Source: Hydra vulgaris (Eukaryota; Cnidaria; Hydrozoa; Anthoathecata; Hydridae). From it: a stretch of DNA of 64,000 nt. The notes under the pieces are model-generated. The model did not search any database. It was not told the DNA's origin and saw nothing but the letters and a program-made list of their open reading frames with translations. Location of the stretch: positions 22,997,501-23,061,500 of the forward strand of contig NC_088932.1 of assembly GCF_038396675.1 (NCBI RefSeq), read 5' to 3'. Below, piece after piece: positions 23,160-36,392 of this stretch (the stretch's first letter is position 1; every line of letters begins with the position of its first letter). Made by a program: the position numbers and the translations under genes.

Positions 23160-24542
23160 TTCTTATAACTACAAATAAGTCATTCTTTTTATCAATCTTA
23201 CACAAACTTTGTTTTTATCGTATTTATACACTAAAATTATTTTTAAATGTGGTAAATAAACTTATAGTGAAATATCTAAACATTCCTCCGAAAAATCAGC
23301 AGATTTATTTTTATTTATTGTATTTTTTATTTTAACTGGAATAATATAGAGATATATTTCTCGGATAATTTTTACGTACTCGTTATTATATTGTTGTAAT
23401 TGGTATTTATTTTAATCATGTCTCGGAGTTGTATGTAACTATATTTTTATTTACTTCGTATATTTCGAACTTTATATTTATGATTTATATTTGTATATCT
23501 TTACCGACAATCTGTGATTGGTTACTTGTAAATACTTTGTAGTTGTAAAATAAACATGGATAAAAAAAAAAAAAGGCATTATAAATAGTTAATGTGGTGA
23601 AAAAGGAAGGTCCAGGAGTGAGAAGCATTGGTCTTCCACCCTGTACTCTGACCAGTCTTTTAGTTCCTTTAGGTGAGGAAACTTTTTGCTAAATGATAGA
23701 TGCAACCAGTTTTTCTCCCACTTTAGAGTCAGTCTGCACCATCTTTTTCAAATTTTCAAATTTTGAACTTTTAGTGCAGTGGTGAGGAAACCCATTTTTG
23801 AGCGTTGTCAGGTAAAGAGATCACAACTTTTCTCGTGCCTGGTAAGAGCTTTGTAGACTGCTGCTAGGTGCACATGATGCAACAAGGGAACATAATTGTG
23901 CTTTGATTTGCCAACTTAAAAAATTAAGCATGATTAGTCAGAGAGTTTTCATGTGATGCTTTGAAAGTTGTTTGCAAGAAAATTCAAGTTTAGAAAATAA
24001 AAATGCAGCAAAGAAAGAGTGTCAAAAGTAATTCAATAGCGCGAAACCTAATTAGAAAAACCTTTAGTTTCAATGTATGAAAATCTTTTGTTAAAAATGG
24101 GTTTGCGACCCAAAAAAAATACAGTAGAATATTGTTGCTCAGTAAAATCAAGGAGGTATAATAGAGTGGAGGAATTCTTCATTTCTCACGGAACAGTCTT
24201 AGTAACATAATTTTTTCTTAAACACCGCATAATTATCATAAATTAATCTTAGCCAACTACATTCTACTTTTAACAAAAATTATCCACTAATATTGTTTCA
24301 AAATATAAGCAACTGAAGCATTGCAAATAAAAGATGGAAGTTTAAAAAATTTGCTTGTGTGGATTTCTTGGTGTTTAGAGTTAACCATGTTTAGAGTTCG
24401 TTTTTTGCTATTTTTTTATGTTGTGCTTTTGAACGGCTAATAATAAATTTCTAGATTAGAATTGAATTAATAAATGCTTTGATAAGAATTAATATTTTTT
24501 CCGGATTTAAAAAAAGGTATTTTATATCTCAATATTTAAATA

Positions 24543-27093
24543 CAGGACCGTGCACAGAATTTGGGGACCCCGAGCACCCTTCAATTTGGGGGCCAACCCT
24601 CTCCTTGAGTTTTCGGTATTCCTTTAAAAAAAGAATATAAAAAATATTTACCGAATTGCTGTAAAATGAGCAGTGAGACCACCAGCCAAAAAACAAAAAA
24701 TGTGATAAAAAACCATTTTTCGAAATGTTGCATTCTCTCCTGGTTCTGTTTCTTTTGATTCCATGAATCAAAAGAAACAGAATCAGGAAAGGCAAAACCT
24801 TTTCACTTCACTTTTCTGTGGATTGGAAATTCAGAATTGATTTTTGCCGTATTTTCAGGTAACTCACTTCTGTCAAACTTGTAGGCTGTTTCTCCCAAAC
24901 AAATTTGAGCTGACTGATCAAAATTTTAATATTTTTCACCTCAATATCAATAGTTGCCTAGCAATCAATTAATGTGAGGATTTTTATCCTAATTCCAGAT
25001 ATGTAAACACATTTGAAGGAGTTCATATATTTCAGGGCATCTTTAATCTAAGTTTTTGTTTTAGGCATGAAATTCAATCTCTGAATTTCTTCCACAGATT
25101 CAATAATTTTGCTAACTAGAGAATAACCGAATGCTGTCAAGTAAGTTCCTAAGAAAGTCTCAGCATCTGTGCAGCTTGAGGCAACATTCTGTCTACACAA
25201 ATTCAATGAATAAAAAAAATAGGATGAGAATATAAACAATGGGTTTTTCTTTTGTAGGATTGCTTGAACACCCTTGCATTTTCTTGACATGTTGGCTAAT
25301 TGTCATAGCCTTGGCTAAGGCAGTCTTCAAAACAAATTTTTAAACTTTTTTAAGTGTTCGGAATAAAAATTGGAATATTAAATCCAGTCTTCTGAGTACA
25401 ATCTGCAAATATCAAAAACCGTACATATCAAATTATATACCTTGTTTGTTCAGTATAACTCACATCAGGAGTGACTCAACCATAAATAAAAAATGCTTCT
25501 TAGAATTGCATTCTTCTACAATTCACTTGCAAATCTCAGCTGCACAAGATTAATGAATTCATTTTGAGAACGATTTTACAGGTAATGCGACTGAAGCTGT
25601 TGACCCTTGTCCTGTAATTAAATTTTATCACATGTTCCTTGAGAATTAGGTCATAATGCAAAATCAGTTCCAGCAATCCTAAAAAGTTTCCATTATAAGA
25701 ATCTCCAATTAGCAAAGATTTTCCAAAAAAGCCAATCTACGTTTTCTAGGGAACAGAGCCACATCCAAAATTTGTTAAGGATTTTTCTCTCGATGTTTCA
25801 TTGAGGACTTGACAATTTAAAAAGTATTCAGTTAACTAATCAGTTTTCATACAAAGTTCCAATTCACGCCATTAAATGTAGCATTGTTTATTCACTTTAG
25901 AGTGTTCATGCTCAGGAGTTCGACTGACTAGATTCTTCAGCTCCTTTCCATATCCTCATCATCTAATCATTGCAAGGGATAAAGTCAAGTGTAGTGCTTT
26001 TAGATGAAAATAGTCTATATGAAAAACAAAATGCTGCTGTCTTTTCTGAGCTAAATACAAGTCAATCTTGCAGGAAGATTTCCCCATTTTTGCATTCTGC
26101 TTTCCAAAACAGACATTGAAAACATGTAGTTTTCATTATTTTTTGGCATATTCAGTGGAAAGGGAATGTGTTCTGACAAACCTTTCCAGCTGAGTTAAGG
26201 AATTAGTTTCAGTTTCAAAGTCAACAATGTCAAATGGCTGCAACAAAGCTGGTCCAATAGTGCTATTGGTACTTGTAGAAGTATTATCACTATCACCAGT
26301 TTTACTATCTTCAAAAAGTCTTTACTGCCACTATCAGCACTATTACCAGTAACAGAAGATTGGATTCTTCTGTTACTGGTAATAGAGTCATCTTTTTGCT
26401 GCGTTAAGCTATAGAAAAAGGCATTTGGGCGTCTTAGGAGTTGCTCTAATTCCAACATCAAATAATGTTTGTCTCTCGTTTTGTCGAGCCACTTCTTTTG
26501 CTTTGCTGATTTTTAACTTTGATGCTCCTGACGGATACATGCGTTAAATTTTTATTTTTTCCAGATAATTTTTCTATTGTCTTATACTTTTTATTTCACA
26601 ATTAAATAAATTAAGTTAAATATGATGTAATGATTAAGCTTAATTAATAAACCAAGTTTATTATTAATTAACTAATTTAATTAAGTTATAAAATCAAGCA
26701 AATCGTTTGTAAAAAAAACTCAAACACGCCATTTTTAATATTTGTAATGCACTCAAATTGATCACGTGACACTTTTTTCGCAAAATTCAAGATCAGCCGA
26801 TAAATAAGATTTAAACAAAAAAATTTTTAGACCGAGGTTATTTCTATTGACTATGATAAAACTTGCTTGCTTAATTGTTGGCAGCATTGAACATTTTTAC
26901 TATACGCGTGTGAAAATTGTTACTGATTTATTTCAAGGCGTAATGACAAAAAAGGATGGGGAAAAAAAGAAGGAAAAAAACCCGGAAGTTTATTGCATTT
27001 CCGCGGGCAAATATTATTTGGTCCAGCACTGTTATGGTCTACCTAGAGGCCCCGAGCAATATGCTCGGGTGACTCACCCTTTGCACGATCCTG
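24543..27093 (-). mobile_element. Second hAT transposon, decayed (DUF4371-like)
   Basis: The ends are CAGGACCGTGCACAGAATTT (from 24543) and, inverted, CAGGATCGTGCAAAGGGTGA (from 27093), followed inside by CCCGAGCA in both. The flanking 8-mers TTTAAATA and TTAGAATA agree at 6 of 8 positions. Minus-strand remnants include MSRKCKGVQAILQKKNPLFI, then HSLNLC-like SLNLCRQNVASSCTDAETFL (25150-25290), and FMESKETEPGENATF followed by FLAGGLTAHF (about 24660-24760). These match the core and middle of hAT proteins of the DUF4371 type. Many stops are present and the dimerisation motif is not recognised. Confidence 0.7.
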
Positions 27094-27405
27094 TTAGAAT
27101 ATAGCAATTTGATTTTAAATCCAGAAAAAATACTACAACGCAAAATAGAATCCTGGAGAAATATAATAAGCTCCTTGCCGAAAAAAAGTTCTTTAAGAAC
27201 GTAACAAACTTATAGTCAATTGGGAAAGTAAAAGATAAGGTTCAACCAAGTAGGAGAGGTTGTCTAAAACTTTGATATTTATACCTAGTATCGAGGTATT
27301 CAAAAAAACGCTTACTTTTTGTAGATCATAATTTTTGTTGTAATTCTACTTGATAGTTGGAACAGTTGTTAAAATCTTATCCAGTCATCTTTTAAGAGAG
27401 TAATC

Positions 27406-28010
27406 TATTTTATTATTATTATTTATTATCTTATTTTATTTCATTATTAAACAAAGAATACAATGCCGTTTTATATAAATAAATTTTACATGGCCGGGGT
27501 TAAAAGAAGACAATATTTGACTTATCACTACGCCCCGACGTGCTTTCATCAGCAAGTGTGTACAATCATTAAAATGTAAACATAAAATTACTTTGTACTA
27601 TATAAAAAATAAATACAAATTTTACAAGTATGTTAAGATCGGTAACTATAATCTATAACAAAAAAGAAAATCGTAAAAAAAAAGATAAAATAATAATAAT
27701 AATAATAATAACAATAATAACAATAATAATAATAATTACACCTAAAAATTAAAAATAAGTTAATAGGAGAATTTAAGAATTTAAATTAAAGACTAGTTAA
27801 TAAGATAGTTGTTTAAAAAGAAAGAAAAAAAAGAAAAAATAAAAATAAGAAGTCGAAAAAAAGAATCTTAAAAAGAATTTAATTCATTAACATCGTTAAG
27901 AAGTTTTTGTTTGAGTTTTTGTTTAAATAGAGAAAGTGAAGAAAAATTTTTCAGCTGGTTATTTAATAAATTGCAAAGATTACAAATAAATTTCAAAATT
28001 TTCTTTTTTC
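27406..28010 (-). other. Possible 3' end of a retroelement
   Basis: On the minus strand the stretch ends in TAATAAATAATAATAATAAA near 27406, and it contains GATGAAAGCACGTCGGGGCG near 27550, a composition unlike its neighbours. No coding block is recognised. (TAA)n also occurs at 27692-27735. Retroelement origin is a guess from the repeat-like tail. Confidence 0.3.
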
Positions 28011-30740
28011 AACGTAAAGGCGCCATTTGACTTGCCGCTGGAATACAACAAAAACTGTAATAAGATTTTAAACAAACTTTGGCTTCGTTCTCCCTCTACC
28101 TCGAGAGGGTCGGAAATATTTCTAAAATCTAAAAAAAACAAGGGGGGGGGGGGGATGGAGTTAATAAACGGGAGGGTCGTAATTTTAAAAAATCTAATAA
28201 GACGAAAACACAAGAAGAAAATTATTAAACTTAAAAGAACAACCTATTCTTTTTTTAAAATTAAAAAAAATCTAAAACTGTACAAGCTTAATAAGCGTCA
28301 CCCCCCGTTTATTTAGCAGGCGAGAGTATTCTATTATACATCCTTGAATATTTTTCTATTATACCTCTACATTATACATCTATTAAATTCTTCTGTTATA
28401 CCTATTCTTCTTTAATACCTTCTTGGTAAAATGAAGAAAACAATAAACTTTTAAAAAAAACTCTTAATAAAAGATTGTTTAAAAATGATACTAATAAAAA
28501 ATTAATTCTAATAATAAAAGTAAACTATGTTTATAGTTTTCCACTTATGTAGTATATGGTTATTTTGGTTATATTTAACTTATTGTAGACGTGCTTTAAA
28601 TTTTTTAGAAAAAGAATAAATAAGGTGGTGAAATTACCCCAACTTAAATTTTATGGGGGTAATTTCATCAACCCGTTTTTTCTGTTCCTATTAACAAAAA
28701 AAAATTTTTCTTAAATTTTTGAAGTTAAACAAATTAAAATAACTATAAAAAAAATTTTTCTGTTTGCATTATTGGTTCTCAAGTTATTTAAATTTAAATT
28801 CTTCAATTTGCTCTATTTAACTTTTTAAATTATTTTCGTACATTGTTCTTATCGTCGTGTATTTTTAAGAATTCGTTAAATTCTCCTGTATTTTCTTATG
28901 ATGCTTATTTTATTATGCATTTTTGTGAGCTGTTAGCATTGTTTTTTTTGTTTTTTTGTTTTTTTTTTATGGGGCATTTGTGTGTGTTGTTCAAAGGAAG
29001 GGCTTAGGAAAAACCGAAAACTTTCATAAAACCGGTTTTCGGTTTTTTAAATTGTAAACCTGGTTACCGTTTTTACACCGGTTGTTATATAAAAAGTTTT
29101 ATATAAAAGCGAATTGTTATAACTAATGTTTAAATCCAATGTAACCTACAGAATTGATATATAAGAATTAGACATGTGAACTAAAGAAAACTGAATAAAA
29201 AAAATTTTTAACATTACTGTACATTGATAAAAATTTAATTTTTATCAATTTACAGTAATGTTAATATCTTTTTTTACTCAGTATTAATTTAGTTCGAATC
29301 TTATGACATGGATCAACTTTTTTAAGCTTCTTTTTTTTTTACCTTTCCAATTCTTCTTATTTGTGGCAGTTTAATAACCAAATTATTTTTATCCTATTAA
29401 TAACTGAATATACCATTCTCAACTGAAAGTTATGCATATGATCTTTATACAAAAGTATAATATAAAAATATTCTATATTTTATAATATTTGAAGTAATAC
29501 AAATGTCAAAATTACAAAAACAAATTTGTTCACAACAAATTTGTTTTTGTTGTTTAATTATCTAAATTAAGATTATTATTAACCCATCTTAAATTAGAAT
29601 AATTCTTCAAGTTGGTGGTACTTTTCATTATTGGATTGTTTTGATTATTATTCATATTAAGACAAAAAATTTTCAAACTATTTATCTATTTAGTAATGTA
29701 CAGGCCAGTAGGAACAAAAGTTATATGGAGAAGGAGGGGGGAGCAATACTACTGGGTAGGTCAAATAGTAGTAGGTCAAAAATTGTTTCCAATGAACTTT
29801 TGCCAAAAATACGGATAACAAATTAGGTCCTTTCTATCATTTTTTTTCTTTTATTTCTTAATTTGTAATCGTTTGTCTTTTTCTAAAAACTAACTTCAAT
29901 GTTATTTATTTGAAAAATTGTTGGGGGGGGGGGGGGTGTGGGACCGTGCTGCCCACGGTTGCTACGGGCCTTATGTATAAAGTTTTTGGTTTTTATAACA
30001 CTGACTAAAAATACGGCTAACCGGTTATGGCTTCCACCGGTTGCCAAGCTCGATTCAAAAGGCATTTCTGTGAATTGTTCATATTTTCATGTCTTTTTGT
30101 GCATTGTTCGTAATTTTTTGAGTGTATGTGTATTTTATTTATTTTTTATTTTATTGAATGTTGGTTGGAAATTAAAGTTGTATATATTTTAAATATATAT
30201 TTATTTGTGCATGTATACAAATTATATTTAAAAATTCTAAGTATTTCAAAAAATAAATACCATTAATCAATATAAAAGATATATGCAAAACTAAATACTT
30301 TAATTATCACATTAATTTATAATCACACACGGATCGCAATAAGAATCAAAAGAATTCCAATATATTATCAATTAGCAAAATAGATTTTTTCAGTTTATTT
30401 TTTTTAGAAAGAAAACTCCAACTTTAAAAAAAAATCTATTTTTAAAACTATTTGGTTCCACAGAAAAGCTCGCCAATATGTTATAAGAGGTCTGGCAAAA
30501 TTTGTATTCGAATAATGTTGATGAATAAGAAGTTTTGTTTTTGGGTTTTACTGCATATAAATTTTAAAAAGACATAGTTGTTAAGTTTATTTTACATTTG
30601 ATCTGGCATGAGTATAACGATTTTTAAAGTTTATTAGACGTGCTATATGCTTGTGTTGCTGATAAAGAGGATATAATTGTTTATTTTTTAGTACTACCCC
30701 ATGCAATATTTGCATAGTTTACATGGCATTGAATGAGCGA
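28011..30740. other. No gene seen; foldback and homopolymer sequence
   Basis: 28141-28154 is a G-rich run. 29177-29297 is an imperfect foldback (arms near 60 bp around AATTTAATTTTTATCAATT). 29025-29090 has AACCGGTT-type inverted words. 29923-29936 is a G run followed by a GC-rich stretch to 29970. The open frame 28032-28316 and its antisense partner contain no motif that I can assign. Confidence 0.5.
29177..29297. repeat. Foldback repeat, about 60-bp arms
   Basis: AACATTACTGTACATTGATA near 29210 returns inverted as TATCAATTTACAGTAATGTT near 29252. The outer parts (GAACTAAAG, TTTAGTTC) also pair. MITE-like. Confidence 0.7.
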
Positions 30741-30839
30741 GTAATAAAGTTGTATTAATGCAATTAGACATAAAAAGTTTCTTGCTCTATACAATACTCC
30801 AATATTTTCTGAGACTTAGTTGCACAAAGTTTCAGAGTC

Positions 30840-31600
30840 AAAATGTGTTTGAGGCATGTCATTTGGTAAAAAAAATTTTTTTGGATAAAGTTGATTTAGT
30901 TTTTTCTATTGTTATTGATAGTTTATTTGACTTAAACCAGTTTGAAATTTTATTTAGCTCTATGTTCATGTCATGAAAAAATTTAAAGATATTATTAATG
31001 GACAGAAAAAGGTTTGTGTCATCAGCAAACATTACTGTCATTAAATTTGAGGCATTTTGAAGATCGATACCATAAATGAGAAAAATAAGTGGTCCTAGTA
31101 TTAACCCTTGGGAAACACCATATACTATATCTAGTAACTTTGTAGAAGAGGATACATCAATTTGAATAAACCGTTTACAATTGCTTTATTAGCTTTTCAG
31201 TAATTTTAGAAAATTTCCGCTGGTTCCATAGTTTTTAAGTTTTGTGTAAGAATCTCATGATCTCATTGATTGTATCAATGATAAGATAGATCAACAAAAA
31301 CTCCAAGATGAAAAATTTAATTTCTTAAATGAATCCGCAATACTTGAAGTATTGCGTGTTCAATGTAATTATATTTTTAAACCCATATTGACTAGTATTT
31401 AATTTTTATTTATAGAAAGATGATCTTATAGTTTATTGTAAAGAATCCTTTCAAAAACCTTTAAAAAACAAGAGAGCACAGAAATAGGACAATAATTAGT
31501 TATAATTAATAATTTTCCCTCCCTCCCTTTTAAATATTGGCGTAATTTTAGCGATCTTTAGTTGGTCAGGATGCTTGTTGTTTTATGTCATTGTTAGTTG
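30840..31600 (-). pseudogene. LINE reverse transcriptase fragment
   Basis: Minus-strand reading gives GLILGPLIFLIYGIDLQNAS and MTVMFADDTNLFLS (about 31000-31130), the RT motifs with the catalytic Asp pair. NIELNKISNWFKSNKLSI follows, which is the same block as NIELAKISEWFRLNKLSF in the LINE at 42665-44680. Upstream (31200-31560) weaker pieces such as VFERILYN are seen. It is truncated on both sides and carries stops. Confidence 0.75.
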
Positions 31601-34600
31601 TTACGTTTTATCAAATTTCAACTGATTATAACTTTATTATATATAGCTATTGTGTTTATAAAAACAAGAGACATAATATTTTTATTGTTATAAATATTAT
31701 TTTTTTTATTATAACCAATATTATTTTAATCATTGTCATTAGGTTTTACCTAATGATAGTAATTATACTAATAGTAAACATCCTTGAAATGTTTGTGCTT
31801 TTTGTCCAAAATAATCATCAATTCGACCTGTCTCAACAGTAAAAAAGTAATCATCATACTGTCAATCAGTTCTAATCTTGTTTCTTTTTCAAATATGGAG
31901 CGTGCTATGACATTATAATCATACATTATTCTCTCCCTTCTGTTTTATTTTATACATTTTTAAATTTGGACGTAAAGTTTCTTTGAAACTTTTTAATGTG
32001 AAAGGGTGTACAATTTTTCTATAAAAGACTACCCGACATGTGCTTACATTTTATTCAATATCAAACTTTAAAGCAATTATATGGACTGCGAATATTATAA
32101 GTTTTCTAAAACTTAATGACTATGGGGATAAAATAATTGTCCTTTGATTTTAATCTTAGATGACTAATTAATGCTGCTAATGTTTCATTGCAAAATACTT
32201 GCAGGCAGGTGAGAACTTTTTATTTTTCCATTGGCTTCGATTATACGAAAACTCCATTAGTTTAATCATTTTAATAGAGTCCTGTGATTTAAACTTGTAT
32301 AAATTAATGATATCAACTCATTGTGTTTTTATTTTTTCTTTATCAATATAAAATTCAAGTTTTAGAGTTTTTTTCTGTGATCCAGTAATTTTAGTCTCAA
32401 AGATTGGATGTCTCTGTTCAAAAAAAACTCTTCTTTAAATTCTGTGACAAGTAAAGTTTTGTCAAGAGAGTTTGGTCCAATAAAAAAGTTACAACCGAAA
32501 AGACAAAAAACCAAAATGTAAGATTTTAATTTTAGATTTATATTATAAAATAACTATTATCCATTATTTTTATTTAAAAAATTTATATGCACATATTAAC
32601 TAAATAAATTTAATTGTGCTTATATTAAAAATAAAATTACTAAGGTAATAAGTGAATTACTAAGGCAGCATTACTCTTGTACTTGATGGTAGTATTAAAG
32701 GTAGCATTAGCTTGGATCGGTTTCCTAACCTGATATAAGCCTGATATATCTAAAATCCGGAATGCAAAATACTTTTCTTTCCGGTTTAATAATATCCTTA
32801 TTAAGACCACCGAAAAACTCAAAACGAAGCCTAAGTTGATAAACAAACCAATAGAAAATATGTATTTGAAAATATTCTGAAAAACATTGTGCTGCCTTTA
32901 ACTGCTGCAATTGAAGTTATTGAATGTAGAAGACTAAAAGTTTCTGGCGTTTTTTATTATCCAAAATATAAACATGAAGTTTCTCTTTTGCTCAGTATGA
33001 TAAAGTAAAAAACAGTTTAGATTTAATGTTACTGGCTCATTATATCATGCGTACTCGTATTTTAAGCTATTGAGCCACTTTAAAAGCTGCTGAAATTACT
33101 AAATGCTCTTAAGAAAAAGGTGTTAAATTATTTCTTTGTAACAGGAATAAATTTAAAGCTGTTGAAAAAGAAAGGAAACCATTGGGTTTTAGACTATTTC
33201 CTCCACCCAAAAAAAATTGTTGACTGGCTATGTTGATCCTAAAAACATCTAGTTTCTTAAATAGGGAATAGTTCATCAAAAACAATTTAGAAATAAAACA
33301 CTTTCTAGATGAAAACAAAAAAAGAAAGCAACCATGGCAAATGAAGGTAACAAATTTTTTTGACATTACACAGAATTTCCTAATAGAAAAATATTTAGTG
33401 CAGTTTTTATACTTCTTGATTCCAGAGAAAATTGAGAAAATTTTATTTTATAGAATAGCAAACATTTACAAGAAAATGAAAGTAGTTAGTAGAAAGTAGT
33501 AGAGTTTTTAATTCTATGACAATAAAAAGCATGTAACGTTTCTTTTTCCTGTATGTAAAGGACTTATGAGTAATATTATTATAACTTGGTTGAATTTTAT
33601 ATAGATAAAGCTGTTTAGCCTAAGCTTATGTCCTTTATTATTATTATTAAAAAAACTTCAAACTTGTCATAATATAGCTTGAATTTAAAAATGAAACTTC
33701 AAAAAACCGTCTAACCCATACAAGTGTGAAACTATAAATATGTAACTCCCACACTAAAAAAATTATAGTAAAATAAGGCTTGCAATAGGTGCTGTACATC
33801 ATAAAATAAGTGCTGTACATACGGGAGTGCCCTGACAAGAAGAAGTGTTATATAAATAGACTTGCGTTGCTAAATGTAGTGAATATCAGTTAAATATTTT
33901 TATTCAATAAGGTTTCTCAAACCGTTAGCCTTCAAAATTAGGTTACCAGTAGTAGGCTCTGAGCTTTCAGGCGCTCTAAAGTAAAAATGTGGAGTTTTTC
34001 TTTTTTGAAAATTAGTGAAGTCTTTTTACCAGGGATGGATTTACAACTTTGCCACCTAGAGACTATAAATAATTTGCCGCCCAAACATGCAAAATAAAAG
34101 TGCATTAGGTCAAGAAAGGAATACGCGCTGCTTTCTTAACTCTGTATTTCTATTGAAACAATTATAATATAATGATTAATAGACATAAAATAAACAAGTA
34201 AACAGAATCAATATCCTCTTAAAAAAATAACAGCAAAACAAATTCCAAGAGTTGTTAAAAATCACAATTTATTGAAAACATGAACTAAAAGATAATCAAA
34301 ATAACTTTCAAACTAAAATTTATCCCAATAAACGATAAAATAACCTCAGATCGTCGTACAAGTTCCGGATTCCGGCTTCGGTTTTTTTTTTAAATTAAGC
34401 AAAAAATGTTTACAGAAATTTTCCGACTAGGCTATAGTCTACCAAGCCTATAGGTAAACCTGATCATGCTTTTTACAATTAAAAACTTACAAATATACTA
34501 AAAAATACATTTCAAGCAAAATTGTTTAAGAGTAATTTGATTTTTCCGGTAAAGCGATTACAAAAATTAAATGTTTGCTGTTTAATATATTTACAATTAA

Positions 34601-34619
34601 CACATACTACATATAAACA

Positions 34620-34644
34620 GCAGCCGTGGCGCAGTGTTAGCACC
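34620..34644 (+). repeat. Candidate SINE head (tRNA-like A box)
   Basis: GCAGCCGTGGCGCAGTGTTAG then CACC resembles the 5' part of a tRNA with an A box. A related copy is at 56112-56137. No B box is found at the expected distance, so a complete SINE is not supported. Confidence 0.35.
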
Positions 34645-35155
34645 GCTTATATATGTAAACGTTTGTATTTTCATGTTTATAGAATATATATATGTATATG
34701 CTTTTTGTATCACAAAAAGCAAAATACAGAAATCAATATAAATACGCACAGTTTTTGAACATTATCCTCTTACAAATATACAATTATATTTGATAAATAT
34801 TTAATAATTTGTATTTAGGGATAATGATAACGTTTATTGTTTTTTTCTATTTTGGAATCATCTATAAAAAAATATTTTAAGTCTATTGTATAAAAATCTA
34901 AATGAAATAAGATTCTTTTAGATTCGGGTTTAATATTTTCTAGTAAGTATTGTTTTTTATTGATCCTCGATACTGTATTCAATATAAACTCACTTTTAAA
35001 TTAATTCTCGGGACAATGAAGTTGTTCCCTGAAATATTTGTTGGATATGTATAAGATCTTTCAGAAAACTAAGTTTGAAATAACATCCTGTTGTTGGTTT
35101 TTTGTAACTTTGTAATTGTAAATTACAACTCTTTTAAACTTTATAAACAAAAACT

Positions 35156-35156
35156 C

Positions 35157-35230
<74 letters not shown>

Positions 35231-35268
35231 TTGTTATTTTTTTGTTTTTGTTGTTGTTGTTATTGTTG
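35156..35268. repeat. (GTT)n microsatellite
   Basis: GTT/TTG units with GAT variants; the antisense strand gives a polythreonine frame that is not a gene. Confidence 0.9.
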
Positions 35269-36392
35269 GCAAAACAAATAGTTATATTATTATAATTATA
35301 ACTGTTTACAATTTTTAAAATTTTCAGTTTCAACCAGTAAAAAAAAAAATGCCCCCCACCTATATAAGGGCTCCCATTAACCTAATTAAAAAAATCTAAT
35401 AACCTTTTGAAATTTTTAAAATTAAAACTCTGTTGGCAAAACAAATATTTGTATTACTATATTGCTTAGAGATTTCAACAATCGGCGCCGTAAAGTTTTA
35501 GCAAATAAAATTAATCAATAAAGTTTGTTTTTTGTTTTAAAGTTTGCGTTTAATTATTTTACCCGAAAATTATTTATAAAATAATAATGAATAATAGTAT
35601 TAATATATATTAGTATTAAAACCTAAAGATACAGTTGAGTGTAAGTTATTTAAAAAAGTTTGAACTGAAGTCAAAATTAGTTGGTGGTGATTAGATTGTT
35701 GTTGTTGTTTTTTTTGCCAATTTTTACTTGAAATATTGAGATATTGGTTTAAAATGGTTTCGTTTTATTAAGCAGGTACCTTGTTCAATATTTAAGAAAC
35801 CTTTTGCGACTTTTTAATTTACTGTTCCGTCTAGAAGTACGCCCAAGCATTTCTAGCTACAAAAAATGAAAAAACTTTTTTTATAATGTAAAAAATTAAA
35901 TGGAAACGCTTGCACGTTTTAAACTTAATATTATAATGTTCAAAATGTGGATCGTAATCTTATAACAAATTCGAATAACTTTAAAAGTGTTTAACCGTGT
36001 TTAAATAACTCATGGCTATGAAAAAATAAAAATTAAAAATGTTTTTAAAAGAAATAGCACGAAGTTTAGATAAAAAGTGAACTCACAACGATTTGAAACT
36101 TGGCGAATTACAAAGTATGTTATGAAACTTGGTATGCGTTTTAAAGAACTCAGACAAAAAATAAAGTGCATACACAAGTAGTTTAAACTTAGTCAAATAT
36201 CTTCTTTAAGGTCAACCTTTCAGGTGTTGAAGAAGCTACATATAAAAAAGAAGGAAATAAAAATGAAAAAAACTAAAAAGATCTTATTTTTACTAAAAAT
36301 TCGAAACTTGACGCAAATGCATTTATACAAATAATATAAAAATTATTTAAAGAAAAATATATTATAACTGATAGTTTCATGTTTTTCATTAA

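Larger units (their letters stand above)
20757..23574 (+). mobile_element. LINE-type retrotransposon with 3' poly(A), decayed
   Basis: The element ends in ATAAAAAAAAAAAA at 23561-23574. It sits between the N-terminal and middle blocks of copy B, so it inserted there. Its 5' end is not defined by a clear duplication and is placed where copy B's frame stops. The 3' UTR of about 600 bp contains a bipartite stem-loop at 23124-23159. Confidence 0.7.
18780..23790 (-). mobile_element. Unnamed transposon family, copy B, split by two LINEs
   Basis: Three minus-strand blocks match the protein of copy A or extend it. N-terminal block 23790-23594: HHCTKSSKFENLKKMVQTDS, VGEKLVASII, QKVSSPKGTKRLVR, TPGPS. 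Middle block 20746-20166: KIGMNCGGNYFKFSLSIIE, ACDMKAANILCGIQSHS, NVIHEPLIQAED. C-terminal block 19245-18792: MELNLLLGVMNHFKKGL, YHCGEFAGNDCIKLLNN, ITVTPKIYVVFDH, GLDRFREQLSEALH. The blocks stay in the expected order, with a LINE 3' fragment at 19493-20160 and a polyadenylated LINE at 20757-23574 between them. Stops occur in each block. I see no inverted ends like those of copy A here. Confidence 0.65.
31601..36392. other. No gene seen; scattered repeat remnants
   Basis: AT-rich noncoding sequence. 34030-34065 starts CAGGGATGGATTTACAAC and looks like one end of a hAT-type element; I find no partner end. A tRNA-like A-box sequence lies at 34620-34644. A (GTT)n tract spans 35156-35268. 35345-35370 has a C-rich run. 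Short frames at 32640-33370 show no motif. Confidence 0.5.

Noticed and set aside
28032-28316. Lys-rich protein of 94 residues
   Set aside because: AT-rich low-complexity frame overlapping an antisense frame, with a poly-G run; no motif.
32640-33370. Possible transposase remnant
   Set aside because: Some plus-strand phrases looked hAT-like, but no diagnostic block (dimerisation motif, DDE context) could be read.
35061-35333. Polythreonine frame on the minus strand
   Set aside because: Produced by a (GTT)n microsatellite.
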